From positions 1 to 21,512 of the forward strand of contig UQUM01000033.1 in the NCBI GenBank assembly GCA_900544255.1: a stretch of DNA of 21,512 bases, given 5' to 3'. Source of the DNA: an uncultured Sutterella sp. (GTDB lineage: Bacteria > Pseudomonadota > Gammaproteobacteria > Burkholderiales > Burkholderiaceae_F). Position numbers and translations under genes: made by a program. Position 1 is the stretch's first letter. Each line of letters begins with the position of its first letter. Under the pieces are notes generated by a model. The model had not been told where the DNA came from and did not search any database. It saw nothing but the letters and a program-made list of their open reading frames with translations. This document shows positions 6,911-14,091 of this stretch, one piece after another.

Positions 6911-7875
6911 TTGTGATTTCCTTCATGGTATAAGTTGCGTTGATTGAGCCAAAATTGAAGGGCGTTATGTATCCAGCCTTCCGCCGGGGTTCCGATGCCG
7001 AGCCCGAACCCGTGCGGAAGACCTTCGAAAATTTCAATTTGTGCGGGGATTCCCCAGGATTGGAGAATTTCGGTTCGGCGCTTCATGACGTGAGGTGACG
7101 CAATCGCATCATGGGTGCCGATGCAGACATAGGTCGCCGGATCCGAATGCGATACATCCCGGTGACCGGTGTACTGCATGATGACGGCGGCCGGACGCGG
7201 ATGCGCCGGAGCCCCGAAAGCCGAAGGGCCGTAGGTACCGAGGTACGCCGCCATACGGGCACCGGCCGAGCCGCCCCACAAGGAATAGCCGCGGGGATCA
7301 AGACCGAAGGCATCCGCACGGCGGAAAATAAAGTCGATCGCCGCCGCTAAATCCTCGCAGGCGGCTTCGGCCGAACCGGTGCGGTACTGCAGGGCAAAGG
7401 CATGAATGCCGTGCTGCGATAACCACAGCGCATGCGGAAGACTCTCGTGCAGCGACCCGACGTAGGCAAAACCGCCGCCCGCACTGATGACGGCAAAGGG
7501 CGCCTTTTTGAGGCCCGGAAAGTAAAAGAGACCGACGGAACGCTGCCGGGGTTCTGCGTCGCGGACGGTTTCGGGGTAGATCGGATAAAAAACGGCAGCT
7601 CCGCCTTCCAGCCGTTCCGAGAGACGGTTCAAAACCGCAGCGGACGTGTCGGCATTGACGTAGGAATGCCAGGGAAAGAGCCTACCGGCGTCCCCAAGCA
7701 CCCAGTCCCTGCCGATGGACTGCATGTCTTCCGGAAAAAGAAGCGGCGCGTAGGGGGCGAGAACCGTTTTCTCAACGGTGCGGATCGGCGTATCGGCCTG
7801 CCAAACAACGTCACCGGCGGAGCATGCGCCGACGACGGAACAAATGAGTGAAGCGACGGAATTTTTGAAGGGCAT
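6907..7875 (-). CDS. Exported alpha/beta hydrolase, possible lipoprotein
   Basis: A 322-residue esterase-like serine hydrolase. I use the ATG at 7873-7875, preceded by GGGAG at about 9 nt; a longer reading to 7917 lacks a ribosome-binding site and would bury the signal peptide. The N-terminus is a short signal with V-G-A-C at 15-18, a plausible though imperfect lipobox. The oxyanion region is S-A-G-G-G-F at 131-136, the nucleophile elbow is G-G-S-A-G with Ser203, and Asp256 (G-T-H-D) and His288 (L-P-H-G-F) complete the triad. The layout matches acetyl-esterase/BD-FAE-like enzymes, which often remove acetyl or other acyl groups from sugars; that specificity is inference. It is coupled to the downstream reductase by a 4-bp overlap. 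Confidence 0.82.
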   Translation of the reverse strand: MPFKNSVASLICSVVGACSAGDVVWQADTPIRTVEKTVLAPYAPLLFPEDMQSIGRDWVLGDAGRLFPWHSYVNADTSAAVLNRLSERLEGGAAVFYPIYPETVRDAEPRQRSVGLFYFPGLKKAPFAVISAGGGFAYVGSLHESLPHALWLSQHGIHAFALQYRTGSAEAACEDLAAAIDFIFRRADAFGLDPRGYSLWGGSAGARMAAYLGTYGPSAFGAPAHPRPAAVIMQYTGHRDVSHSDPATYVCIGTHDAIASPHVMKRRTEILQSWGIPAQIEIFEGLPHGFGLGIGTPAEGWIHNALQFWLNQRNLYHEGNHK

Positions 7876-7962
7876 TTCAAGTTTCTCCCGAATGGGAAAA
7901 ACTATAAAAGCCGTCAAATCAAAGGAGAAGTTCCAAGTGGTCTCGGAGTTGATACTTTTTGG
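7876..7962 (-). promoter_or_regulatory. Gap between lysR and hydrolase
   Basis: The 87-bp gap between the LysR stop and the hydrolase start is the largest break in the 3341-9715 run and the natural place for a LysR-controlled promoter. On the minus strand TATAGT (4 to 5 matches to a -10 box) lies about 30 nt before the start codon; the matching -35 region is poor, as expected for an activator-dependent promoter. No convincing T-N11-A LysR box stands out. Confidence 0.3.
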
Positions 7963-8871
7963 TTAAAACTCGCCGTCGCGAGCCGCCGCTTTCACCGCTT
8001 TGAGAAAACGCTCGACCTTGAGTGATGGTAAAGGGGCATGAAGAAAACCGAAGGGTATCGTAAAGGCCCAATCCACCGGGATAATCTTTAAAAGCGGATG
8101 CGTCGTTTTCCAGTAGGGAACAGCCAGAAGTACGGCGTCTTTTTGCTGTGATTGATTGAAAACGGAAAGACTGTAGAAGTCAAAATCTTCAAGGCTAATT
8201 TCGGGATGATGCGCCGTGAGCCACGTACGAAGCGCGTCAATGGACGATGACCAACCGGGGCGCATGAGGTAAAGGTGCTCCCCGGCGAGATCAGCGACGG
8301 TCAGACGGGTTTTCTGCGCAAGCGGGTGCGTGAGCGACACGGCGACACAAAACGTGACGCGCGTGAGTTCCGTCGCCGAACATCGGCGAAGCTCAAGAAG
8401 GCGTTCATCAAATATGCCGGGAACGACGTCGATGGTGTCTCCGAGGTTTGCCAGAATTTGCCGGGCGTTTTCGCGCGTATTTTCAAACGGCACCATTTGC
8501 AGTTCGAGATCCGGTTCCGCGGCATGAACTTCAGGCCAAAGCGGCATCAGAAACCCTGCGGGCGTCATGGGGGAAGTGCCGACATGGATGACGGGGTCGG
8601 GATTTGCCGTTTTTTGTGCCCGTCGAACGGCCCGATCCGCCGCTTCAGTGACGGTCTTCATTTCATCGGCGAAAATGCGACCCGCTTCGGTGAGCACCAG
8701 TCCCCGATGCGTTCGGTGAAAAAGCGGGAAACGCAGTTCGCCTTCCAACTGATTGATCTGCTTAATGACGGCCGCGGCGGTGAGGTTCGCGGATTGAGCG
8801 GCCTTGTTGAAACTGCCGGCGGCAGCGACGCGCAGAAACGTGGTGATGGTTCGCTTGTAAACGGCACTCAT
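7963..8871 (-). CDS. LysR-family transcriptional regulator
   Basis: A 302-residue LysR-type regulator. Residues about 8-66 form the winged helix-turn-helix: F-L-R-V-A-A-A-G-S-F-N-K-A-A at 12-25, the recognition helix around A-A-A-V-I-K-Q-I, and L-F-H-R-T-H-R-G-L-V-L-T at about 50-61. The rest is the LysR substrate-binding domain; the inducer is unknown. The ATG has GAGGA at about 8 nt. The gene begins only 10 nt after the stop of the ZnuA-like gene and in the same direction, so it is probably in that transcript, and it precedes the hydrolase/reductase/flavodoxin genes it may control. LysR genes are more often divergent from their targets, so this same-strand position is less usual. Confidence 0.93.
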   Translation of the reverse strand: MSAVYKRTITTFLRVAAAGSFNKAAQSANLTAAAVIKQINQLEGELRFPLFHRTHRGLVLTEAGRIFADEMKTVTEAADRAVRRAQKTANPDPVIHVGTSPMTPAGFLMPLWPEVHAAEPDLELQMVPFENTRENARQILANLGDTIDVVPGIFDERLLELRRCSATELTRVTFCVAVSLTHPLAQKTRLTVADLAGEHLYLMRPGWSSSIDALRTWLTAHHPEISLEDFDFYSLSVFNQSQQKDAVLLAVPYWKTTHPLLKIIPVDWAFTIPFGFLHAPLPSLKVERFLKAVKAAARDGEF

Positions 8872-8881
8872 GGGGAATTCC

Positions 8882-9715
8882 TCAATCGGCGAGCGCGTCT
8901 GCGATCCGTTTGAGGTTCGCTTCCATACGGGTGAGGAACGGCGAACCGTCTTCGCTCGATTCCATGGTGAAGATGGGAACGACCTTCGCTCCGGCTTCGC
9001 GGGCGAGGGTTTCCGAAACGGCCGGGCTCACCATGGACTCGGAAAAGACGGTATGCACGCCGTTTTCCTTACACCACCGGGCGAGTTCCGCGAGCTTTTT
9101 CACCGTCGGTTCCCCATGCGCAAAAACGTCCTCGACGGATTTTTGTTCCAAACCGAATTGGTCGCAAAGGGCTCCGAAGGCTGCGTGCCCCGTTACGATG
9201 GTTTTGCGGGGGGCGGCAGCAAATTTTTCGCCGTACGTTTCTTCCAAGATACGGAGCACCCGATCAAACGTTTCGAACCGCGCACGGTAAATATCGGCAT
9301 TGGAGGCATCGGCCGACGAAAGCGTGTCGGCAATGCGTTTGGCCATGAAGCGCGCCCCCGCGGGCGCCAACCAGGCGTGAGGTTCCGCAGCACTGCCGAA
9401 ACCTTCCGCAGACCGCAGCCATTGGTGGCGGATGCCTGCGGCCGCCGCCGCTTTCTCCGCCCAGGGTTCCATGCCGTTGCCGGCCGTCACGAAAAGCACC
9501 GCTGTTTTGAGCGCCTTAAGCGTTTTTAGCGTCGGCGTGAAATCGTGAGGTTCCGTTTTGTCCGGAATCAGCGTCACGACGGTCGCACCGGGAGCGATCT
9601 GCCGCACAATTTCCGCCACGGCATTAAAACTCACGGCAATCGTCTTCGGAACGACGGATGCCGTTGCCGGTAAAACGGCAAAAAGGGGAAGGACGAGAAA
9701 ATCACGGCGCTGCAT
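8882..9715 (-). CDS. znuA: Metal ABC transporter substrate-binding protein
   Basis: A 277-residue periplasmic metal-binding protein of the ZnuA/cluster A-I family, the capture component of the importer whose ATPase and permease are divergent at 9787-11255. The N-terminus Q-R-R-D-F-L-V-L-P is a good twin-arginine (Tat) signal, unusual for this Sec-exported family. Metal ligands are probably His57 (E-P-H-D-F), His113 (P-H-A-W-L) and His177 (T-G-H-A-A-F), with Glu226 (F-S-E-S) available nearby. The His-rich charged loop typical of zinc-specific ZnuA proteins is absent, so manganese or iron cannot be excluded and the gene name should be read as family-level. A LysR gene follows after 10 nt. Confidence 0.88.
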   Translation of the reverse strand: MQRRDFLVLPLFAVLPATASVVPKTIAVSFNAVAEIVRQIAPGATVVTLIPDKTEPHDFTPTLKTLKALKTAVLFVTAGNGMEPWAEKAAAAAGIRHQWLRSAEGFGSAAEPHAWLAPAGARFMAKRIADTLSSADASNADIYRARFETFDRVLRILEETYGEKFAAAPRKTIVTGHAAFGALCDQFGLEQKSVEDVFAHGEPTVKKLAELARWCKENGVHTVFSESMVSPAVSETLAREAGAKVVPIFTMESSEDGSPFLTRMEANLKRIADALAD

Positions 9716-9786
9716 GAACGTATCCGTAAGTGAGTCGGAACGCTAGAATAGCGCACCCGAAAAAAAGGTGCGTCAAAGGAACTCTC
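9716..9786. promoter_or_regulatory. Divergent znuA/znuC control region
   Basis: This 71-bp region separates the two divergent halves of the metal importer and must hold promoters for both. Two inverted repeats are visible. CGCTA-GAA-TAGCG (9741-9753) is a perfect palindrome with 5-bp arms; its centre contains TAGAAT, a possible plus-strand -10, so a repressor bound here would block both directions. CGCACC-N9-GGTGCG (9752-9757 with 9767-9772) forms a hairpin with an A-rich loop just before the AAAGGA ribosome-binding site of the ATPase gene. A Zur- or MntR-type operator would be expected here; neither repeat matches a consensus I know. Confidence 0.45.
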
Positions 9787-10452
9787 ATGGCCGTCATCGA
9801 GTTTGAAAATGTGGCTTTTTCTTATGCCGGGCGGGCGCCTTGGCTGCTCGAGAATCTGTCGTTTACCGTGAACGACGGGGACTATGTGTCGCTTCTCGGG
9901 GAAAACGGCTGCGGGAAGTCGACGTCCCTCAAAATGATCTTGGGGTTTCTGAAGCCGACGGCGGGGCGCATAACGGTCGCAAGTCCCGTCTCCGGCTACG
10001 TCCCGCAGGCGGACGCAGCCGCCATGAGCGCTTTTCCGATTACGCCCCTGGAGATTCTGCGCAATTACGCCAAAGTCTGCGGCGTCGACAAGGACGAAGC
10101 GGAAAAAATGCTCGCCGCCGTTAACCTCACGCCCTATGCCGATCGCCTGATCGGTACGCTTTCGGGCGGTCAGCGCCAGCGCGTTCTGATTGCCCGGGCG
10201 CTCATCGGGCAGAAGCACCTGCTGATTCTCGATGAACCGTCTACGGGGTTGGACGCGGCCGCGGCGAAAGACGTTTACGGTCTCTTGGGACACTTAAATC
10301 GGGAGCACGGCGTGACGATACTCTCCGTGGAACACAACCTCACGGCCGTACGGCGCTGGGCAACGAAAACCGTGGTGTTTTCCGGAGGCACGGCACGGGA
10401 AATGACGCCCGGAGCCGGCGTCGCCGCTTTGCTCGAAGGAGGCGTGCTGTGA
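9787..10452 (+). CDS. znuC: Metal ABC transporter ATP-binding protein
   Basis: A 221-residue ATPase that powers the ZnuA-type importer at the inner face of the membrane. Walker A is G-E-N-G-C-G-K-S-T at 38-46, the Q-loop Gln74 follows Y-V-P, the ABC signature L-S-G-G-Q is at 125-129, Walker B L-L-I-L-D-E ends at 150, and the H-loop His lies in S-V-E-H-N. The start is the ATG at 9787 with AAAGGA 6 nt upstream; the longer in-frame reading to 9730 only covers the intergenic region. Its stop overlaps the GTG start of the permease gene as GTGA. The metal is inferred from the partner proteins. Confidence 0.92.
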   Translation: MAVIEFENVAFSYAGRAPWLLENLSFTVNDGDYVSLLGENGCGKSTSLKMILGFLKPTAGRITVASPVSGYVPQADAAAMSAFPITPLEILRNYAKVCGVDKDEAEKMLAAVNLTPYADRLIGTLSGGQRQRVLIARALIGQKHLLILDEPSTGLDAAAAKDVYGLLGHLNREHGVTILSVEHNLTAVRRWATKTVVFSGGTAREMTPGAGVAALLEGGVL

Positions 10453-11255
10453 CGGAACTTCTTGAGTTTGACTTCATGCGGCGGGCCTTGTTTGCAACGT
10501 TCTGCATGGCAGTGCTTTGCCCTTTGATCGGTATTTTTCTTGTTCTGCGGCGCACGTCAATGACGGGAGACGCGCTTTCGCACTCCGCCTTGGCCGGCGT
10601 GGCCGTGGGTTTAGCGGGCGGCGTGAATCCCGTCGGGGCGTCGTTTCTCTTTACGGCGGGGGCGGCGCTTCTCATTGAATGGCTGCGGCAGTATTTCCGC
10701 TCCTTCACGGATTTGGTGCTCACCATCGTTCTGGCGCTGTCGGTGGGGTTGGCGGTGACGCTCATTACATCAGGATCCGTGGAAGCGAATGCCGATAGTT
10801 TCCTTTTCGGAAGCCTCCTGACGGTTACGCAAACAGACCTCTGGATTATCGGGGGACTCACCGTCGGCACGCTCGGACTCGGAACCTGTTTTTATGACCG
10901 AGTCCTTGCTGCGGCCTTCGATGAGGAAGCGGCGAGGGCAGCCGGGGTATCGGTACGTCGTACGGGAATGCTCTACGCGGTGTTGACGGCCGCCGCCGTT
11001 GCCGCCTCAGTACGGATTGCCGGCGTACTGGTGATGAGTTCTATGCTGACGGTGCCCGTTGCGACGGCATTGCAGTTCAGGGTCGGCTTTAAGAAAACCC
11101 TGGCGCTTTCCGTCGCCGTGAGTTTAGCGGACGCCTTCGTCGGTTTTTGGCTTTCTACCGTTGTTGATGCGGCGCCGGGCGGCGTCATTGCGCTTACGGC
11201 GGGGGGCGTTTTATTGACAGTGATCGTTCTGCGGCGAGTTTTGGGAAAAGCGTGA
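10449..11255 (+). CDS. znuB: Metal ABC transporter permease
   Basis: A 268-residue polytopic permease of the ABC-3 family (ZnuB/MntB-like), the membrane channel of the importer. It has about eight hydrophobic segments, the conserved S-M-T-G-D-A-L-S-H-S-A-L-A-G-V near residues 37-51, and D-E-E-A-A-R-A-A-G-V-S near 158-168, the coupling-helix region that contacts the ATPase. Length is normal. It starts at a GTG overlapping the ATPase stop by 4 bp and ends with another GTGA overlap into the next gene, so all three plus-strand genes look translationally coupled. Confidence 0.92.
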   Translation: MTELLEFDFMRRALFATFCMAVLCPLIGIFLVLRRTSMTGDALSHSALAGVAVGLAGGVNPVGASFLFTAGAALLIEWLRQYFRSFTDLVLTIVLALSVGLAVTLITSGSVEANADSFLFGSLLTVTQTDLWIIGGLTVGTLGLGTCFYDRVLAAAFDEEAARAAGVSVRRTGMLYAVLTAAAVAASVRIAGVLVMSSMLTVPVATALQFRVGFKKTLALSVAVSLADAFVGFWLSTVVDAAPGGVIALTAGGVLLTVIVLRRVLGKA

Positions 11256-11620
11256 GTGAGATTTCATCGTTTCTTTGTCAGACGCTATATTGGGAGAAAC
11301 TGATGATGGTCTGCGTCGGTACGGCGATGATCGGCATCGGGTCGGGAACGATGGGCTTTGCACGTTTTGCCATTTTGCCGCCGGAAGGCGCCGTGCTCGC
11401 CTTTATCGGACGCTGGGGCGGCTCTTTCGGAACGTTGAGAAGCAGTGCCGACTGTTTTTTGGTGGCAGCGGCCATATTGCTATCTTTTTATTTCTTTGGA
11501 GAGCTGCGCGGAATCCGTGAAGGCACCGTAATTGCTGCATTGGGTGGGGGAAACGTCGCTAAATATGTAATCAGCGGTTGGAATAAGCTTCTGCCCAAGA
11601 TCCGTGCCACTGATAAATAG
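11252..11620 (+). CDS. Half-length YitT/DUF6198-like membrane protein
   Basis: A 122-residue membrane protein with three to four hydrophobic segments. Its pattern G-I-G-S-G-T-M-G-F-A, then I-L-P-P-E-G, then S-A-D-C-F-L-V, then G-I-R-E-G-T-V-I-A-A-L-G-G-G matches, as far as I can recall, the second half of YitT/YczE-like (DUF6198) proteins of about 200-220 residues. The first half is missing, and no sequence encoding it is present upstream, where znuB is complete. The GTG start overlaps the znuB TGA as GTGA, so it is coupled to the metal importer genes. It could be a truncated gene kept by position or a true half-size subunit that dimerises. Function unknown; an accessory role in metal uptake is only inference. 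Confidence 0.6.
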   Translation: MSEISSFLCQTLYWEKLMMVCVGTAMIGIGSGTMGFARFAILPPEGAVLAFIGRWGGSFGTLRSSADCFLVAAAILLSFYFFGELRGIREGTVIAALGGGNVAKYVISGWNKLLPKIRATDK

Positions 11621-11627
11621 TCGGAAG

Positions 11628-11654
11628 GGACGGCCGGAAACTTTCCGTCCGTCC
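11628..11654. terminator. Hairpin between convergent genes
   Basis: GGACGG at 11628-11633 pairs with CCGTCC at 11649-11654, and inner GGAAA/TTTCC can extend the stem across a small internal mismatch. It lies in the 43-bp gap between the convergent YitT-like and ygeY genes, where a bidirectional terminator is expected. No T-run follows on either strand, so intrinsic termination is uncertain. Confidence 0.4.
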
Positions 11655-11663
11655 GGACGACAG

Positions 11664-12824
11664 TCAAAGACGTCGAATCAGTTCCACATAGAACTCGCAG
11701 GCAGCAGCAACGTCTTCCGGCCGACAACGCTCATCGGTCATATGGGCGAGCTTGTAGGCGCCCGGACCGAAACCAATGGTCTTGATTCCCATCGACACCG
11801 GCACGACGGCGTTTGTTCCGAAGTCCCAGAAATTGAAATTCAGAGGTGCGTCGCCGAATGTAGCCCGATAGGCGGCACAGGCAGTCTTTGTGAGAGGATC
11901 GTCCTCTGCAATTTTCCAAGGCTCGTGTGTCGGATCGTAGACCAAGGTGTCTCCTGTCCAGCTCGTATGCACCAAGGTACCAGGTTCCCAATGAGCGCGT
12001 TTGCCGGCAACGAGTCTGTCAAGTTCGGTCTTCACTTGAGCGACGGTTTCCCCCACGCGCAGCCGACGGTCAAGGTAGATAGAGCATGCGCTGGGAACGG
12101 CGTTGAGCGAAGCGGAAACTGAGGAAATATCGGAAAGCACGATGGTACCCCCGCCTGCCGCGTGCAGTTCTGCATTCAGTTTTTCGACGCGGGTAATGAT
12201 TTCCGCCATTTCATAGACGGCATTGAGTCCTTTTTCGGGAGCGGAGCCGTGAGCGGAAATTCCATGGGTCTTAATACGAACCTGGACTTTTCCCGTGTGT
12301 CCCAAGGTGATCTGATTGCCTGACGGTTCACAGATGACGCAGACATCCGGTCGGAGTCCCGTGTTCTGGTAGAAATGCGTAAGACAAACGCCGTCACAGT
12401 ATTCTTCGCAGACACTGCCGGTGATCCAGACGGTTTTTCCGACCAGGAGCCCGGCTTTTTTAGCGGAAGCGGCTGCAAAAATCGCTGCCGACAAACCGCC
12501 CTTCATGTCGACGGAGCCGCGTCCTACGATTTCTCCCGCCACGAAGTCGGCGGCAAAGGGATCTGCCTTCCATTCGTCCGGATTGTCAGCTTTCACCGTA
12601 TCCATGTGCCCATCAAAATGGATAACGCGGACACCGTTGCCTACGCGCCCCGCAACGTTGCCGGTTTTGTCAATAAACACTTCATCAAAACCGAGCATCT
12701 TCATCGTCGTTTCGATGAGTCGGGCATAGGGGCCTTCTTCGTCGGAATAGCTGCGGGTGCGAATGCCTTCGCGATAAAAAGCAATGAGGCGGTCTGCTTC
12801 AGCAGAAGAAAGACGAAAAGTCAT
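11664..12824 (-). CDS. ygeY: M20-family hydrolase, YgeY
   Basis: A 386-residue cytoplasmic metallohydrolase of the M20 peptidase/deacetylase family, closest to YgeY (annotated as a putative selenium-metabolism hydrolase). Metal-site residues are visible: His73 and Asp75 in D-G-H-M-D-T, Asp106 in G-S-V-D-M-K-G-G, the Glu140-Glu141 pair in V-C-E-E-Y, and Glu166 in C-E-P-S-G; a late His in K-L-A-H-M-T-D-E completes the set. The start ATG has GAGG 9 nt upstream and lies 10 nt after the ygeX stop. In E. coli the same ygeX-ygeY order occurs in a cluster for nitrogen-rich compound breakdown. YgeY's exact substrate is not established; an acyl or dipeptide derivative feeding YgeX is plausible. Confidence 0.87.
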   Translation of the reverse strand: MTFRLSSAEADRLIAFYREGIRTRSYSDEEGPYARLIETTMKMLGFDEVFIDKTGNVAGRVGNGVRVIHFDGHMDTVKADNPDEWKADPFAADFVAGEIVGRGSVDMKGGLSAAIFAAASAKKAGLLVGKTVWITGSVCEEYCDGVCLTHFYQNTGLRPDVCVICEPSGNQITLGHTGKVQVRIKTHGISAHGSAPEKGLNAVYEMAEIITRVEKLNAELHAAGGGTIVLSDISSVSASLNAVPSACSIYLDRRLRVGETVAQVKTELDRLVAGKRAHWEPGTLVHTSWTGDTLVYDPTHEPWKIAEDDPLTKTACAAYRATFGDAPLNFNFWDFGTNAVVPVSMGIKTIGFGPGAYKLAHMTDERCRPEDVAAACEFYVELIRRL

Positions 12825-12834
12825 GTCGGTGTCC

Positions 12835-14022
12835 TCAAAAATTCAGGTCGGATGTCGGAATTCCGTTCCAAACAACGCGGCGATAGTTAATTTGGTCGGT
12901 GTCACCTTCGGTGTTGATGCAGAGTACTCGGGCTTCGGAAGTAAGATTCAACTGCTTACGCAATGCATCGACGCAGACTCCTGCCAGAAGAGCTGCTACA
13001 CCGGCCGCGCCGCTTTCACCTGCAGTGATCGGTGTGTCACCGTCCAGGGGATTGCCCAGGATCCGCATAGCCTGGGCCGCTTCCCCATCAGTGACGGTGA
13101 CATAGTGTCGTGCGGTATGAGAAAGAAGTTTCCACGCTAAGCGGCAAGGCGTTCCGCAGGAAAGTCCCGCCATCATGGTTTGAAGATCACCAGTGACCGA
13201 ATGAATTCGGCCGTCGTTAAGAGCCGCCGTCTGACGGATGCAGGCTGCGTTCTGAGCCTCAACTACAATGAAGTGCGGCAGATGGTCACGCCAAACTTGA
13301 GCAAAAAACGCTGCTGTAGCGCCGGCAAAACTCCCGACGCCGGCCTGGAGAAAGACGTGGGTGGGAACTACTTCAATCTGTCGCCGGATTTCTTCGGCGA
13401 GCGTGAGATACCCCTGCATCAGACGGCGTACGGTATCGGATCCGTTTTCATCATCGGTATCCTGAACAAAGACCCATTGTGCTTTGTGTGCCTGCGCGCG
13501 AGCATAGGCAACGGTATCGTCATAGTTGACGTCCGTTACCGTTGTCGTGGCGCCGAGTGTACGGATGTTTGCAACACGTTCGGCAGCAGCGCCTTTGGGT
13601 AAGTAAACAAAGCAGGGAAGCCCCAACGCACGCGCTGACCAGGCAACGCCTCGGCCGTGATTGCCGTCGGTGGCCGTACAGAGCGTGACACGTTTTTCGG
13701 GATGTGCCTTGAGAAGATCACCCAATTCCTGCAGTGAAGGAAGCCGCGTGAGCCCGAAACGATGAGCCAGGAGATCGGCCGCCAACCGACTGCCCCCCAA
13801 ACCTTTGAAGGAATTCAGTCCGAACCGCGTGCGTTCGTCTTTGACGACCAGGGAAGCGATGTCGAGGCGTTTCGCTAAATGCGGCAGGTTTACCAGGGGA
13901 GTGACGGCATAACCGGGGAGTGTTCGGTGAAATTCAAGCGAAGCCTGGGCGGCTGAGGAATTAAAGAAAACGGCTTCCGCAGGCAAAGGTTCCTGAGGAA
14001 AATCATAACGAAGGTAGTTCAT
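12835..14022 (-). CDS. ygeX: Diaminopropionate ammonia-lyase-like enzyme
   Basis: A 395-residue fold-type II PLP enzyme resembling diaminopropionate ammonia-lyase, which converts 2,3-diaminopropionate to pyruvate and two ammonia. The PLP lysine is Lys73 in N-S-F-K-G-L-G-G. Asp119 (T-D-G-N-H-G) and Asp189 (V-Q-D-T) match the catalytic acids described for E. coli YgeX (Asp120 and Asp189). The phosphate-binding glycine loop is G-V-G-S-F-A-G. The segment after Asp189 reads D-D-E-N-G instead of the A-W-E-G-Y usual in the family, so substrate preference may differ. I start at the ATG at 14020-14022; a longer frame adds 26 hydrophobic residues encoded by the AT-rich promoter region. No clear Shine-Dalgarno is seen. 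It precedes ygeY by 10 nt. Confidence 0.85.
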   Translation of the reverse strand: MNYLRYDFPQEPLPAEAVFFNSSAAQASLEFHRTLPGYAVTPLVNLPHLAKRLDIASLVVKDERTRFGLNSFKGLGGSRLAADLLAHRFGLTRLPSLQELGDLLKAHPEKRVTLCTATDGNHGRGVAWSARALGLPCFVYLPKGAAAERVANIRTLGATTTVTDVNYDDTVAYARAQAHKAQWVFVQDTDDENGSDTVRRLMQGYLTLAEEIRRQIEVVPTHVFLQAGVGSFAGATAAFFAQVWRDHLPHFIVVEAQNAACIRQTAALNDGRIHSVTGDLQTMMAGLSCGTPCRLAWKLLSHTARHYVTVTDGEAAQAMRILGNPLDGDTPITAGESGAAGVAALLAGVCVDALRKQLNLTSEARVLCINTEGDTDQINYRRVVWNGIPTSDLNF

Positions 14023-14091
14023 GGAAAAGAGCAGATAGTGAAGAAGACAAATGAGAGAATAATTGCAGATAAAAAAGAAAAGTTGTCTAAA
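14023..14091. promoter_or_regulatory. AT-rich divergent promoter region
   Basis: This short AT-rich stretch separates ygeX from the divergent AraC regulator and should hold both promoters. On the plus strand TTGCAG (14063-14068) and TAAAAT (14088-14093) are possible -35 and -10 boxes with a long 19-nt spacer; that would favour the later AraC start at 14125. On the minus strand TAGACA near 14086 is -35-like but lacks a good partner. An AraC-type activator would be expected to bind here. Confidence 0.35.

Noticed and set aside
8275..8913. 212-codon plus-strand frame
   Set aside because: Antisense to the LysR gene, low-complexity basic product, no ribosome-binding site.
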